Shown here piece after piece: positions 1 to 6,528 of a DNA stretch of 10,047 bases. The DNA comes from an uncultured Mycoplasmatota bacterium (GTDB taxonomy: Bacteria; Bacillota_I; Bacilli_A; RF39; UBA660), in NCBI GenBank assembly GCA_948472605.1, contig CAOKUH010000055.1:1-10047 (forward strand), read 5' to 3'. The notes beneath the pieces are model-generated. The model saw only the letters and a program-made list of their open reading frames with translations. It was not told the DNA's origin and did no database searches. Numbering within the stretch: the first letter of the stretch is position 1; each line of letters starts with the position of its first letter. The translations under genes and the position numbers were made by a program.

Positions 1-193
1 CAAATCCCCCATGTTTTTTTAATATATTGTCTACTTTTACTTGACTAATGCATTTTGTATATTTAACTCTTATATTATATTAATTATTTATTTTCAAATA
101 CATTTTTAACAAAAATAAAACAACTTTTATAACTTTTTAAAGATAAAGAACTTTAACAAAGTATAAAGAATTATATTCTAGATTAAATGGCTT
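1..193. other. AT-rich non-coding stretch at left edge
   Basis: No credible gene is seen in this stretch on either strand. Read on the minus strand it holds a possible promoter (69-97, listed separately) pointing off the left edge, and a G-rich GGGGGA at 5-10 that could be a ribosome binding site for a start codon just outside the window. In many Firmicutes rpsP and khpA are followed by rimM and trmD, so a continuation of that cluster is possible. Nothing in the window proves it. Confidence 0.5.
69..97 (-). promoter_or_regulatory. Possible sigma-A promoter reading off left edge
   Basis: On the minus strand there is TTGAAA (92-97), a 17-base spacer and TATAAG (69-74), which is 5 of 6 at both boxes. 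It lies downstream of the khpA terminator, so it would start a new transcript leaving the window. In sequence this A/T-rich, chance matches are common, so confidence is low. Confidence 0.3.
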
Positions 194-229
194 AAAAAAA
201 AATACAATAATTATATAATCTTGTATTTT
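194..229 (-). terminator. Intrinsic terminator after khpA
   Basis: On the minus strand a perfect 9-bp stem AAAATACAA/TTGTATTTT (221-229 with 199-207) is followed by a run of U (nine A on the plus strand, 194-202). It starts 12 bases after the khpA stop codon. The stem is A/U-rich, but the position and U-tract fit the end of the rpsP-khpA transcript. Confidence 0.65.
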
Positions 230-240
230 CTTAATATCAT

Positions 241-486
241 TTAAAATGATTCAATATTTAATTTTACTTTCTTCTTATCATGTAAGTAAGAATGAGCTTG
301 TACCATGGTTCTTAGGGCTGTTGCTGTTTTACCAGCTCTACCAATAACAACTCCCATATCGCTTTCTTTTACTAAAACTTCTAAATTGATAACTTCATCA
401 TCACTACCAATTTCTTTAACACTTACCATATCAGGCTCTTTAGCAATACTTTTAACAAGAAATAATGTATACTCTACTATATCCAT
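241..486 (-). CDS. khpA: KH-domain RNA-binding protein KhpA (YlqC family)
   Basis: This 81-residue protein is a single KH domain of the KhpA/YlqC type. In Firmicutes, KhpA pairs with KhpB (Jag/EloR) to bind RNA and influences cell division and elongation. The diagnostic GxxG loop is visible as VIGRAGKT around residues 48-54, followed by the helix of TALRTMVQA. The start MDIVEYTLFLVKSI and the total length match the family. The gene follows rpsP with a TAATG overlap in which the rpsP stop shares one base with this ATG, so translation is probably coupled. The rpsP-khpA pairing is conserved in Firmicutes, often followed by rimM and trmD. No separate promoter is visible. Identification is firm; the RNA targets cannot be read from sequence. 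Confidence 0.93.
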   Translation of the reverse strand: MDIVEYTLFLVKSIAKEPDMVSVKEIGSDDEVINLEVLVKESDMGVVIGRAGKTATALRTMVQAHSYLHDKKKVKLNIESF

Positions 487-767
487 TATTTACCTACTTT
501 TTGATTTTTTGATTCAGCATATTTTTTCATAATTCCTTCTTTTGAAAGAATATTTCTTACTGTCTCAGTTGGTTGTGCTCCGTTAGTTAACCAATAAATT
601 GCTTTTTCTTCATCAACTTTTACTTCAGCAGGAGTGGTAATAGGATTATATGTTCCAACAACTTCTAAAAATCTACCATCTCTTGGAAATCTTGAATCAG
701 CAGCAACAATACGATAAAATGGTCTTTGTTTTGAACCCATTCTTTTTAATCTTAATTTAACAGCCAT
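486..767 (-). CDS. rpsP: 30S ribosomal protein S16
   Basis: This 93-residue protein is ribosomal protein S16, a 16S rRNA-binding protein needed for assembly of the small subunit. The family signature is clear: MAVKLRLKRMGSKQRPFYRI at the N terminus, then VADSRFPRDGRFLEVVGTYNP-like sequence and a Thr-Glu-Thr-Val segment near residue 70. The ATG at 767 is chosen over an in-frame upstream ATG at 791 because AGGAGGAG sits directly upstream of 767, and because position 791 lies upstream of the predicted transcription start near 787. A short Lys-rich tail makes it slightly longer than the usual 80-90 residues. It is driven by its own strong promoter (794-822) and overlaps khpA by one base. Confidence 0.97.
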   Translation of the reverse strand: MAVKLRLKRMGSKQRPFYRIVAADSRFPRDGRFLEVVGTYNPITTPAEVKVDEEKAIYWLTNGAQPTETVRNILSKEGIMKKYAESKNQKVGK

Positions 768-793
768 AAATTCTCCTCCTTTAAACTGCAATT

Positions 794-822
794 AGTATAA
801 CATAGCAAAAAGAGAGTGTCAA
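794..822 (-). promoter_or_regulatory. Sigma-A promoter for rpsP-khpA, overlapping a terminator
   Basis: On the minus strand TTGACA (817-822) is separated by 17 bases from TATACT (794-799), an almost ideal housekeeping promoter. Transcription would begin near 787, giving a leader of about 20 bases with AGGAGGAG before the rpsP ATG. The -35 hexamer lies entirely inside one arm of the cotE terminator stem. Confidence 0.8.
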
Positions 823-840
823 CCTAAATATGTTGACACT
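807..840 (-). terminator. Intrinsic terminator of cotE
   Basis: On the minus strand a perfect 9-bp stem AGTGTCAAC/GTTGACACT (832-840 with 815-823) encloses an 8-base loop and is followed by CTCTTTTTG. The cotE stop codon (839-841) overlaps the first arm, and the rpsP -35 box overlaps the second. It should separate sporulation-specific cotE transcription from constitutive rpsP expression. Confidence 0.75.
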
Positions 841-1375
841 ACTTCAAGTATTCCTCATCAATTTCTTCTATTGCCGCTTCATCACTTTCTGTCATTACTT
901 CATCATCAGTAACAATTTCATAATCATCCTCTTCATCTTCAATACTAACTTTTATTTTTGTATCTCCAATAATTTCTACCCCAAGTTCCTTTTCAACAGT
1001 TAATTTAACTACGCCTTCATTAACTGACACATTTGTGACAGTTGGTTGTTTTAGACTACGTACAATTATTTCTTCATTATTAGTAAGAATTGAATTATCT
1101 TTTAAACGGACTGGCATTCTGTCTTGATAAGTGAAACTACCTGTACTTACAGCTGTTTTAGTATCATTATCATAAGAATACCAAACATTTACATCAAAAG
1201 TTCCATCAATGTTTACAATACCACCTTTATTTGATCCATTAAATTTATGATTAATTACCCAACACCCTAAAATAGTATCTGGTCTTAATTCAGGTGTAAT
1301 TGTAAATTCATTTGTACTAGTTTTTTTAGCTTTACCAATAACTGCTTTTGTCACTATTTCTTTAAAATTAGACAT
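839..1375 (-). CDS. cotE: Outer spore coat morphogenetic protein CotE
   Basis: This 178-residue protein aligns along its length with Bacillus subtilis CotE (181 residues), the mother-cell protein that forms a layer around the forespore and recruits outer coat proteins. Visible family features are an N terminus FKEIVTKAVIGKAKK, the core ILGCWVINH (35-43), DVNVWYSYDNDTKTAV (61-76), and a strongly acidic C-terminal tail from about 146 to the end, as in the Bacillus protein. No signal peptide or membrane segment is seen, as expected for a cytoplasmic mother-cell protein. The start at 1375 is supported by AGGAGGGT (1381-1388). A candidate sigma-K promoter lies just upstream, and a terminator overlaps the stop codon. 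Its place beside rpsP is unusual; in Bacillus cotE is near mutSL. Recognition is from remembered sequence, not from a search. Confidence 0.9.
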   Translation of the reverse strand: MSNFKEIVTKAVIGKAKKTSTNEFTITPELRPDTILGCWVINHKFNGSNKGGIVNIDGTFDVNVWYSYDNDTKTAVSTGSFTYQDRMPVRLKDNSILTNNEEIIVRSLKQPTVTNVSVNEGVVKLTVEKELGVEIIGDTKIKVSIEDEEDDYEIVTDDEVMTESDEAAIEEIDEEYLK

Positions 1376-1394
1376 TTGTAACCCTCCTCTAATT

Positions 1395-1422
1395 TAATTT
1401 ATGCAATTAATATATAATTGTT
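1395..1422 (-). promoter_or_regulatory. Candidate sigma-K promoter of cotE
   Basis: On the minus strand AACA (1419-1422) is followed after 15 bases by CATAAATTA (1395-1403), matching the sigma-K pattern mACm - CATAnnnTA. B. subtilis cotE is known to have a sigma-K promoter. The predicted start of transcription near 1388 falls at the edge of the ribosome binding site, giving an unusually short leader, so this is tentative. Confidence 0.35.
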
Positions 1423-1546
1423 AACTTAGATTTGTTATTTTATTTAGTTTAAACCAGAATTATTATTTAATAATTTATCCTAAATTTATTTGAAAATAAA
1501 TTAAAATTATTATTTCTATGTTATTATATTAATAGGAGTTGATAAA

Positions 1547-1906
1547 ATGGATTGTTTGTTTTGTAAGATAGTTAATAAAGATATACCAAGTTTTAAGATT
1601 TATGAAGATAATATTGTTTTAGCTCTTTTAGATATTAACCCTAAAAGTAATGGTCATACATTAATTATTCCTAAAAAACATTTTACAGATTTTACCGAAC
1701 TTGATAGTGAAACTTTATTACATATAAACATGGTAGCTAAAAATATTGTTACGCTTTTGGAGCAAAAATTAAATGCAACAGGATTTTGTATAAATACTAA
1801 TTATTTAGATACTCAAGATATTAAACATTATCATTTACACATTGTTCCAGTTAGTAAAAGTAAAATAAAAGATGTTGAAGAAATTTATAATATAATAAAA
1901 AAATAA
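1547..1906 (+). CDS. HIT-family nucleotide-binding protein
   Basis: This 119-residue protein belongs to the histidine-triad (HIT) superfamily, small enzymes that hydrolyse or transfer nucleoside phosphates through a covalent nucleotidyl-histidine. The triad HYHLHIVP is at 94-101, with His96 the predicted nucleophile. The N terminus CLFCKIV supplies the Cys3/Cys6 pair used for zinc binding in the HINT group, and NPKSNGHTLIIPKKH (31-45) is the usual substrate-loop region. It differs from standard members in the stretch before the triad: DTQDIKHYHLH replaces the common G..AGQ.V.H.H.H, so the Gly-Gln pair is lost. AGGAG at 1534-1538 supports the start. I see no convincing sigma-A promoter in the 171-base gap to divergent cotE, which holds A/T palindromes such as AATTTATT/AATAAATT (1483-1502). 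The substrate is unknown. Confidence 0.88.
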   Translation: MDCLFCKIVNKDIPSFKIYEDNIVLALLDINPKSNGHTLIIPKKHFTDFTELDSETLLHINMVAKNIVTLLEQKLNATGFCINTNYLDTQDIKHYHLHIVPVSKSKIKDVEEIYNIIKK

Positions 1907-1928
1907 CAGAATTGTTTGTTATTTTTTT
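1897..1928. terminator. Bidirectional terminator between HIT gene and Tad operon
   Basis: A perfect 12-bp inverted repeat, seven A then TAACA (1897-1908) with TGTTA then seven T (1917-1928), encloses an 8-base loop. Read on the plus strand it ends in U7 and overlaps the HIT stop codon. Read on the minus strand it also ends in U7 and follows the tadC stop by 12 bases, so it can serve both converging transcripts. Confidence 0.75.
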
Positions 1929-1940
1929 ATTTACATATTT

Positions 1941-2645
1941 TTAACCCAACAAAAATTCTATTATTACAGGAGATAAAATAATTAATAACATAATAGGAAT
2001 AAAAAATACAACCGATATAATACTTATTTTAGTAGGTAATTTATTAATCTCTGCTTTAATATTTAAAAGTCTTCTATCTCTTAAATATTCTAATTGGTTG
2101 TTTAAAGTATTAGTAACATTATTGCCAAATATACTTGATTCTGTTAAATTCAAAATTATATTATTAATTAAATCACTAGGAATTCTTTCTTTCATTGAAA
2201 TCAAACTTTCGGTAAAACTTTTACCTAGCTTAACTTCATTTAAAGTTTTTTTGAATTCATTTGATATTTCACTATCTATATTAGTAGATGTTAATTCTAT
2301 AGCACCCTTTAAATGCTTATTAGATTCTAATGTCAAACTTAATATTTCAAAGAAAAATATTGCCTCTTCTTCAAGTTTTTTTGTTCTAGTTTTAATTTTC
2401 AAATCTAAAATTATTTTTTCACTTAAAATATAGAAAATAATTGTGGCAATTGGAGCAATTAAATATCCATATTTATTAAATATAAATAAAATTGCGAAAA
2501 GAATTATAGAAGTTATAAAACGGATATTTAAAAATGTAAATACATCAACTTTAACATTTTCTCCTAATAAATTAATTTTAGCATTAATTCGTTTTATTGT
2601 TTTTTCTCGAAACATACGATATGCAAAATGTCTTTCTTTGATCAT
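1941..2645 (-). CDS. tadC: Tad pilus inner-membrane platform protein TadC
   Basis: This 234-residue protein is the second GspF-like (T2SSF) membrane component of a Tad pilus machine. With TadB it forms the platform driven by the CpaF ATPase. Predicted membrane segments are at about 42-56 and 61-80, and a C-terminal one at 207-231. The T2SSF domain lies between, from about 95 to 200, with EILSLTLESNKHLKGAIEL and LGKSFTESLISMKERI typical of the family. The N terminus is short and basic. The start overlaps the tadB stop as ATGA (2642-2645), indicating translational coupling. It is the last gene of the operon, followed by the shared terminator. The TadC rather than TadB assignment rests on gene order and similarity of layout. 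Confidence 0.82.
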   Translation of the reverse strand: MIKERHFAYRMFREKTIKRINAKINLLGENVKVDVFTFLNIRFITSIILFAILFIFNKYGYLIAPIATIIFYILSEKIILDLKIKTRTKKLEEEAIFFFEILSLTLESNKHLKGAIELTSTNIDSEISNEFKKTLNEVKLGKSFTESLISMKERIPSDLINNIILNLTESSIFGNNVTNTLNNQLEYLRDRRLLNIKAEINKLPTKISIISVVFFIPIMLLIILSPVIIEFLLG

Positions 2646-3640
2646 ATTTTCACCTTTAATACTTTCTTAATTGTAATAATATAAGTTATATATAAAATTA
2701 ATATTAACAAAAGGAGAATTATTCCAAGTGGATTATTAAATAAAGGATTAAAATAGGTTGGATTAAGGATTAATATTATTAAAGTAAAAGCAATTGGCAT
2801 AAAAACTAATATTCGATAAACAAAAATACTAGAAGATGTTAAACTATTTAATTCATCATACATTCTTTTTTTATTAAAGAATGATTTTTCAATTGTTGAA
2901 AATACTTTAACAATATTTCCTCCAGTTTTATTTAAAAGTGTTAATGAAGAGGCAATGTATTTAGCATCTTCTAACTTTATTCTTTCATAAAATCTTTCAA
3001 ATACTACTTCTAAACTTAAGCCATAAGTTATATCTAAGTATATTCTTTTAAATTCATCTGCTATAGGTCCATCAAGTTCATTTTTTACAGTGCTAATAGC
3101 TTGAATAATATTTTTACCAGATTTAAAACTATTATTCATAATAATAATTGCTTTAAGTAAGTCTCCTTCAACATCATGACGTTTTTTATTATAATTAATA
3201 ATTAAAGCAATATCTAAAACAAAAAAACCAATTATAAAAGTAATTAAATAACTTATTGGATTTATTTGTTTTAATTTAAAAACTACAGCTATTATATTTA
3301 AGATTACAAATAAAAATCCTAGTAAAAATTTAATTGTTACATAGTCAATACATTCTTTTTGATTTTTAAGAGAATATTCAATGTATTTTTCATAATGTTT
3401 TGAATAATCGTTTAAAACATGGGATTTTTTTAATATTTTAGATAACTTTTGGATAAAGTTGTTTAGTTTTTTGGAAAATTCATCAAAGAAAGAACTTTCA
3501 TGCTCATTATAAGATTTTAAACTAAAATTGTCGAAGCGCTTTGCAAGTTTTACATTACGATATTCTTGCAAAATATTTAAAATAACAATTATTATAATAA
3601 GAAATATTGCGCCAGCAAAAGTCCAAACATATATTGGCAT
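2642..3640 (-). CDS. tadB: Tad pilus inner-membrane platform protein TadB
   Basis: This 332-residue protein has the TadB layout: an N-terminal membrane segment (5-24), a soluble linker, a membrane pair (about 103-121 and 130-150), a cytoplasmic T2SSF domain (about 160-255) and two C-terminal membrane segments (272-292, 304-326). Within the T2SSF domain, SFKSGKNIIQAI and LLNKTGGNIVKVFSTIEKSF correspond to the G..l..al and tG..la..l..la motifs of the family. It should partner TadC and transmit force from CpaF to the growing Flp fibre. AGGAG at 3648-3652 supports the ATG at 3640. It starts 17 bases after cpaF and overlaps tadC by four bases. Confidence 0.86.
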   Translation of the reverse strand: MPIYVWTFAGAIFLIIIIVILNILQEYRNVKLAKRFDNFSLKSYNEHESSFFDEFSKKLNNFIQKLSKILKKSHVLNDYSKHYEKYIEYSLKNQKECIDYVTIKFLLGFLFVILNIIAVVFKLKQINPISYLITFIIGFFVLDIALIINYNKKRHDVEGDLLKAIIIMNNSFKSGKNIIQAISTVKNELDGPIADEFKRIYLDITYGLSLEVVFERFYERIKLEDAKYIASSLTLLNKTGGNIVKVFSTIEKSFFNKKRMYDELNSLTSSSIFVYRILVFMPIAFTLIILILNPTYFNPLFNNPLGIILLLLILILYITYIITIKKVLKVKI

Positions 3641-3657
3641 GTTATCACTCCTTCTTT

Positions 3658-4995
3658 TTACTTTTTATTTTTTTCAAAAATATCATCAATATCATTTATA
3701 CCATGAGATATAATTTTTTTATAAACTTGAGGCGTTGTTTTAAAGAGAATGAACTCTCCATCAACCTCTCCATTATCAGTTAATCCTTTTTGGTTAAATT
3801 TAAAAATTTCTTTTAATTTTATTCGATCTTCATAAAACCCTTCTATTTCCGAAATAGATGTAATTTTTCTTTTACCATCATTCATTCTTTCAATATTAAC
3901 TACTAAATCAATAGCACTTATGATGTATTCTCGAATGGCTTTAATAGGAATATCTAAACCACTCATTAGAACCATAGTTTCTAGTCTGTTTAAAGCATCA
4001 CTTGCACCATTGGCATGAAGCGTTGTTAAAGAACCATCATGTCCTGTATTCATAGCTTGTAACATATCAAATGCTTCTTTTCCACGAACCTCTCCAACAA
4101 TAATTCTGTCTGGTCTCATACGAAGTGAATTACGTACTAAATCACGAATAGTTATTTCCCCATCATTATCATAATTAGTTACTCTTGTTTCTAAAGAAAT
4201 TACATGTTCTTGACGTAGGTGAAGTTCTGCTGCATCTTCTATTGTTAATATTCTTTCATGGTTATTGATAAAGCTACTAAGTATATTTAATAATGTTGTT
4301 TTTCCACTACCCGTTCCCCCACAAACAATTATATTTAATTTTCCTTTGACTGCTGCTTCTAAAAACCTAGCCATATATGGTGTAAGCGAACCAATTCTAA
4401 TTAAGTCATCAATACTAGTCATTGTTTCTTTAAATTTACGAATAGTTATTACTGGCCCTTTAGTTGACAAAGGGGGAATTACAGCATTTATTCTAGAACC
4501 ATCTAAAAGTCTTGAATCTACCATAGGATTTGCTGCATCTATTGTTCTACCAAGTGGTTCAATAAGTCTTTCGATAGTTCTTATAATATGATCATCATTA
4601 ATAAAAGAAACACTTTCATCTTTTATTAATTGACCATCAATTTCAATATAAATTTCTTTTGGACTATTGACCATAATTTCTGTAATATTTTTATCTTCTA
4701 ATAATTCAGTTAAAGGACCAAATCCATTTATTTCATTTTCAATTAAATTAAATAAATGACTTCTTTCTAAATTAGATAAATCATATCCTTCGATAACATT
4801 ATCAATTTCTTCATTAATAAACTCATTTATTTTTTTGTCTTCTGGTATATCTTTGTCTATTAGGTTTTCAATTATTCTAGTTCTTAAATCATCTAATAAC
4901 CTTTTATCTTGAAATATTTCATAATCTGAAATAGAACTTAATTTAAGATCTTTTCTTTCAATGTTAAATGCATCTATTAAACTTGCTTTACTCAT
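3658..4995 (-). CDS. cpaF: Tad pilus assembly ATPase CpaF/TadA
   Basis: This 445-residue hexameric secretion ATPase is the motor of Tad pilus assembly. Motifs, numbered from the chosen ATG, are Walker A GGTGSGKT (226-233), an Asp box ILTIEDAAEL (249-258), Walker B RIIVGEVRGKEA (297-308) and a His box TGHDGSLTTLHANGA (317-331). All catalytic elements are present. The N-terminal domain includes GFGPLTELLEDKNITEIMVN (91-110) and PLGRTIDAANPMVDSRLLDG (147-166), typical of CpaF. The ATG at 4995 overlaps the cpaE stop by 8 bases. A GTG at 5004 would add three residues, but the GGGTG overlapping it better serves the ATG. The length is close to usual CpaF proteins. Confidence 0.93.
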   Translation of the reverse strand: MSKASLIDAFNIERKDLKLSSISDYEIFQDKRLLDDLRTRIIENLIDKDIPEDKKINEFINEEIDNVIEGYDLSNLERSHLFNLIENEINGFGPLTELLEDKNITEIMVNSPKEIYIEIDGQLIKDESVSFINDDHIIRTIERLIEPLGRTIDAANPMVDSRLLDGSRINAVIPPLSTKGPVITIRKFKETMTSIDDLIRIGSLTPYMARFLEAAVKGKLNIIVCGGTGSGKTTLLNILSSFINNHERILTIEDAAELHLRQEHVISLETRVTNYDNDGEITIRDLVRNSLRMRPDRIIVGEVRGKEAFDMLQAMNTGHDGSLTTLHANGASDALNRLETMVLMSGLDIPIKAIREYIISAIDLVVNIERMNDGKRKITSISEIEGFYEDRIKLKEIFKFNQKGLTDNGEVDGEFILFKTTPQVYKKIISHGINDIDDIFEKNKK

Positions 4996-5776
4996 TTTCT
5001 TCACCCAAATTTTCTTTTACATTTTCTTCTAAGGCTTCTAGGGCAATAGACATTAATGTTTCATAGTCTTTACTAAAAGTTGAAGGCATTTTATTTTGTA
5101 AAGTTATTATTTCCCCATTCATCACATAATTATCCATATTTTTTATATAAAAACTTGAAGTTAATGTATAATCAATATTTGCTTTAATAATATTTTTTAT
5201 ATCATACAATGAAAAATAATCTTTATAGGGATCACGACTATTATTTAGTAAAATACGATAATTGGTAACATTTGAATCTTTAAAAATACTTATTATTGAT
5301 TTTAAGTTTTTTAAATCTAGTGGATCATTAGATAAAACAAATAGTATTTTATCTACTTTATCAAGGGTCACAATATTTATTTCGTCTAGTATATGATTAG
5401 TGTCTATTAAAACTATATCATAATTTGATTCTGCTTTATCTATTAGAATATCGATATATTTAGAATCAATTTTATTTATTTGGCGTGGATCTTTAGGACT
5501 AGGAAGAATATCTATATAATCATCATATTTAGTAATGTAATCATTAAAGTTTTTATATCTATTATTGTTGTAGTCATCAACAAAATTATAAATTGTTTTA
5601 TCAAAAGGTTTGTTTAAGGCCATAGAAATACCACCACTTGATAAATCTAAATCAAGAAGTAATACTCTTTTTTCTAAATGTTCAAAAATTCCTGCTAAAT
5701 TTATAGTTGTCGTTGTTTTTCCAACTCCACCTTTACTCGAAAAAATACAAAGTGATTTTCCTTTTGTTTTTGACAT
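4988..5776 (-). CDS. CpaE/TadZ-like MinD-family ATPase of the Tad locus
   Basis: This 262-residue protein is a ParA/MinD-type P-loop ATPase in the position of CpaE/TadZ, which localises or regulates the Tad machine. The deviant Walker A SSKGGVGKTTTT (13-24) has its signature Lys15. The switch region LLLDLDLSSGG (39-49) and Walker B IVLIDTNH (121-128) are intact. The middle and C-terminal halves diverge. Unlike proteobacterial CpaE or TadZ it has no N-terminal receiver-like domain and consists of little more than the ATPase domain. The start at 5776 is supported by GAGGGA immediately upstream. It follows the TadG-like gene by 11 bases and overlaps cpaF by 8. It could be called a plain MinD/ParA protein, but the operon context favours the Tad role. 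Confidence 0.83.
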   Translation of the reverse strand: MSKTKGKSLCIFSSKGGVGKTTTTINLAGIFEHLEKRVLLLDLDLSSGGISMALNKPFDKTIYNFVDDYNNNRYKNFNDYITKYDDYIDILPSPKDPRQINKIDSKYIDILIDKAESNYDIVLIDTNHILDEINIVTLDKVDKILFVLSNDPLDLKNLKSIISIFKDSNVTNYRILLNNSRDPYKDYFSLYDIKNIIKANIDYTLTSSFYIKNMDNYVMNGEIITLQNKMPSTFSKDYETLMSIALEALEENVKENLGEENE

Positions 5777-5787
5777 AATTATTCCCT

Positions 5788-6168
5788 CTATTCTTTTTCT
5801 ATTATAAGTTTGCCACTCATATTTTTTATTTTTAGAATTGTTTTTATTTTGTATTCTTTTAACCCAATTATTTTTCCAAATATACTTGATTTATAATACT
5901 CATTAGTTATTTTTACTTCATCCAAATTAAATTCTATTTGAATGTTTTTGGTTGGTATATTATTTTTTTCATATAATTTTTTAACCTTTTCATAATAATT
6001 ATCATTTAGTCTATCATCATAAGTATTTTTTAAAATTGTTTTTGTTGTACTATTTAGTTTAGTGGTGTTTTTTAAGATAATTCCTGTATCAACTACAAAT
6101 GCCAAAAGTATTATAAATATAGGTATTATTATAACAAACATAACTAGCGTTTGACCATTTTTATTCAT
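5788..6168 (-). CDS. TadG/TadE-like pseudopilin
   Basis: This 126-residue protein has a class III-like prepilin start: a short leader ending NKNG, predicted cleavage after Gly5, then QTLVMFVIIIPIFIILLAF followed by VVDTG. The single membrane segment is about residues 7-29, and the rest is a soluble, lysine-rich domain. The VD..G after the hydrophobic stretch and the GQ.LV start are typical of TadE/TadG minor pilins. The residue at +5 of the predicted mature form is Met10, not the Glu found in the other two pilin-like genes here. TadG-type proteins often lack that Glu, which favours TadG over TadE. It overlaps the preceding gene by 8 bases (ATGAATAA), with GAGTG upstream as a weak ribosome binding site. 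A role in pilus tip or assembly is inferred from context. Confidence 0.72.
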   Translation of the reverse strand: MNKNGQTLVMFVIIIPIFIILLAFVVDTGIILKNTTKLNSTTKTILKNTYDDRLNDNYYEKVKKLYEKNNIPTKNIQIEFNLDEVKITNEYYKSSIFGKIIGLKEYKIKTILKIKNMSGKLIIEKE

Positions 6169-6514
6169 TATATATCACTCGCTTAACTTGAGCTTTATAT
6201 GGACTACCCAAAATCAGATTTAAACCAGGAGTAATAATTTCAATTTTTTTTTCTAACAAAATATTTAAATATTCTTGTTCTGTTGTAATTTCTAGGTCTA
6301 TTTTTTCTTTATCTAGTTTCAATTTCTCTTTAATGCTTTCTTGATTTTTATTATTTTCATAAATTGTAATAACATCGTCCATTTTACTTTCTAAATTATT
6401 TTCAATATACAATATTTTGCCAAGATCAATAACTGCAAATATCATAAAAATAAAGATAGGTAATATTATTACAAATTCAACTAGTGCTTGACCATAAGAA
6501 TTTTTTAGTATCAC
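6161..6514 (-). CDS. TadE-like pseudopilin
   Basis: This 117-residue protein carries a TadE-type N terminus: leader MILKNSYG, predicted cleavage after Gly8, then QALVEFVIILPIFIFMIFAV and IDLGKILY. Glu13 is the conserved Glu+5 of the mature pseudopilin. The membrane segment is about residues 12-34. The rest is a soluble domain rich in Glu and Lys with no recognised fold. The start codon is GTG at 6514: an out-of-frame ATG two bases upstream stops at once, and GAGGGTG (6519-6525) is well spaced for the GTG. It lies 14 bases after the flp gene. TadE proteins are processed by the same peptidase as Flp and are needed for pilus assembly in studied systems. Confidence 0.8.
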   Translation of the reverse strand: MILKNSYGQALVEFVIILPIFIFMIFAVIDLGKILYIENNLESKMDDVITIYENNKNQESIKEKLKLDKEKIDLEITTEQEYLNILLEKKIEIITPGLNLILGSPYKAQVKRVIYNE

Positions 6515-6528
6515 ATTTTCACCCTCTA

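Noticed and set aside
305..532. Plus-strand open frame opposite khpA/rpsP
   Set aside because: It is antisense to two well-conserved genes, has no ribosome binding site, and its sequence looks like none of the families I know.
833..838. Plus-strand TTGACA in the cotE terminator
   Set aside because: It is the symmetric counterpart of the minus-strand -35 box; it has no plus-strand -10 and no plus-strand gene follows.
1470..1513. Palindromic A/T sequence upstream of the HIT gene as an operator or origin element
   Set aside because: It consists of A and T only apart from a few bases, so inverted matches of this length are expected by chance.
2098..2433. Plus-strand open frames opposite tadC (also 2443-2670, 3528-3713, 4265-4591, 5610-5807)
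   Set aside because: All are antisense to recognised Tad genes with strong motifs, and are explained by the low stop density of the reverse frame.
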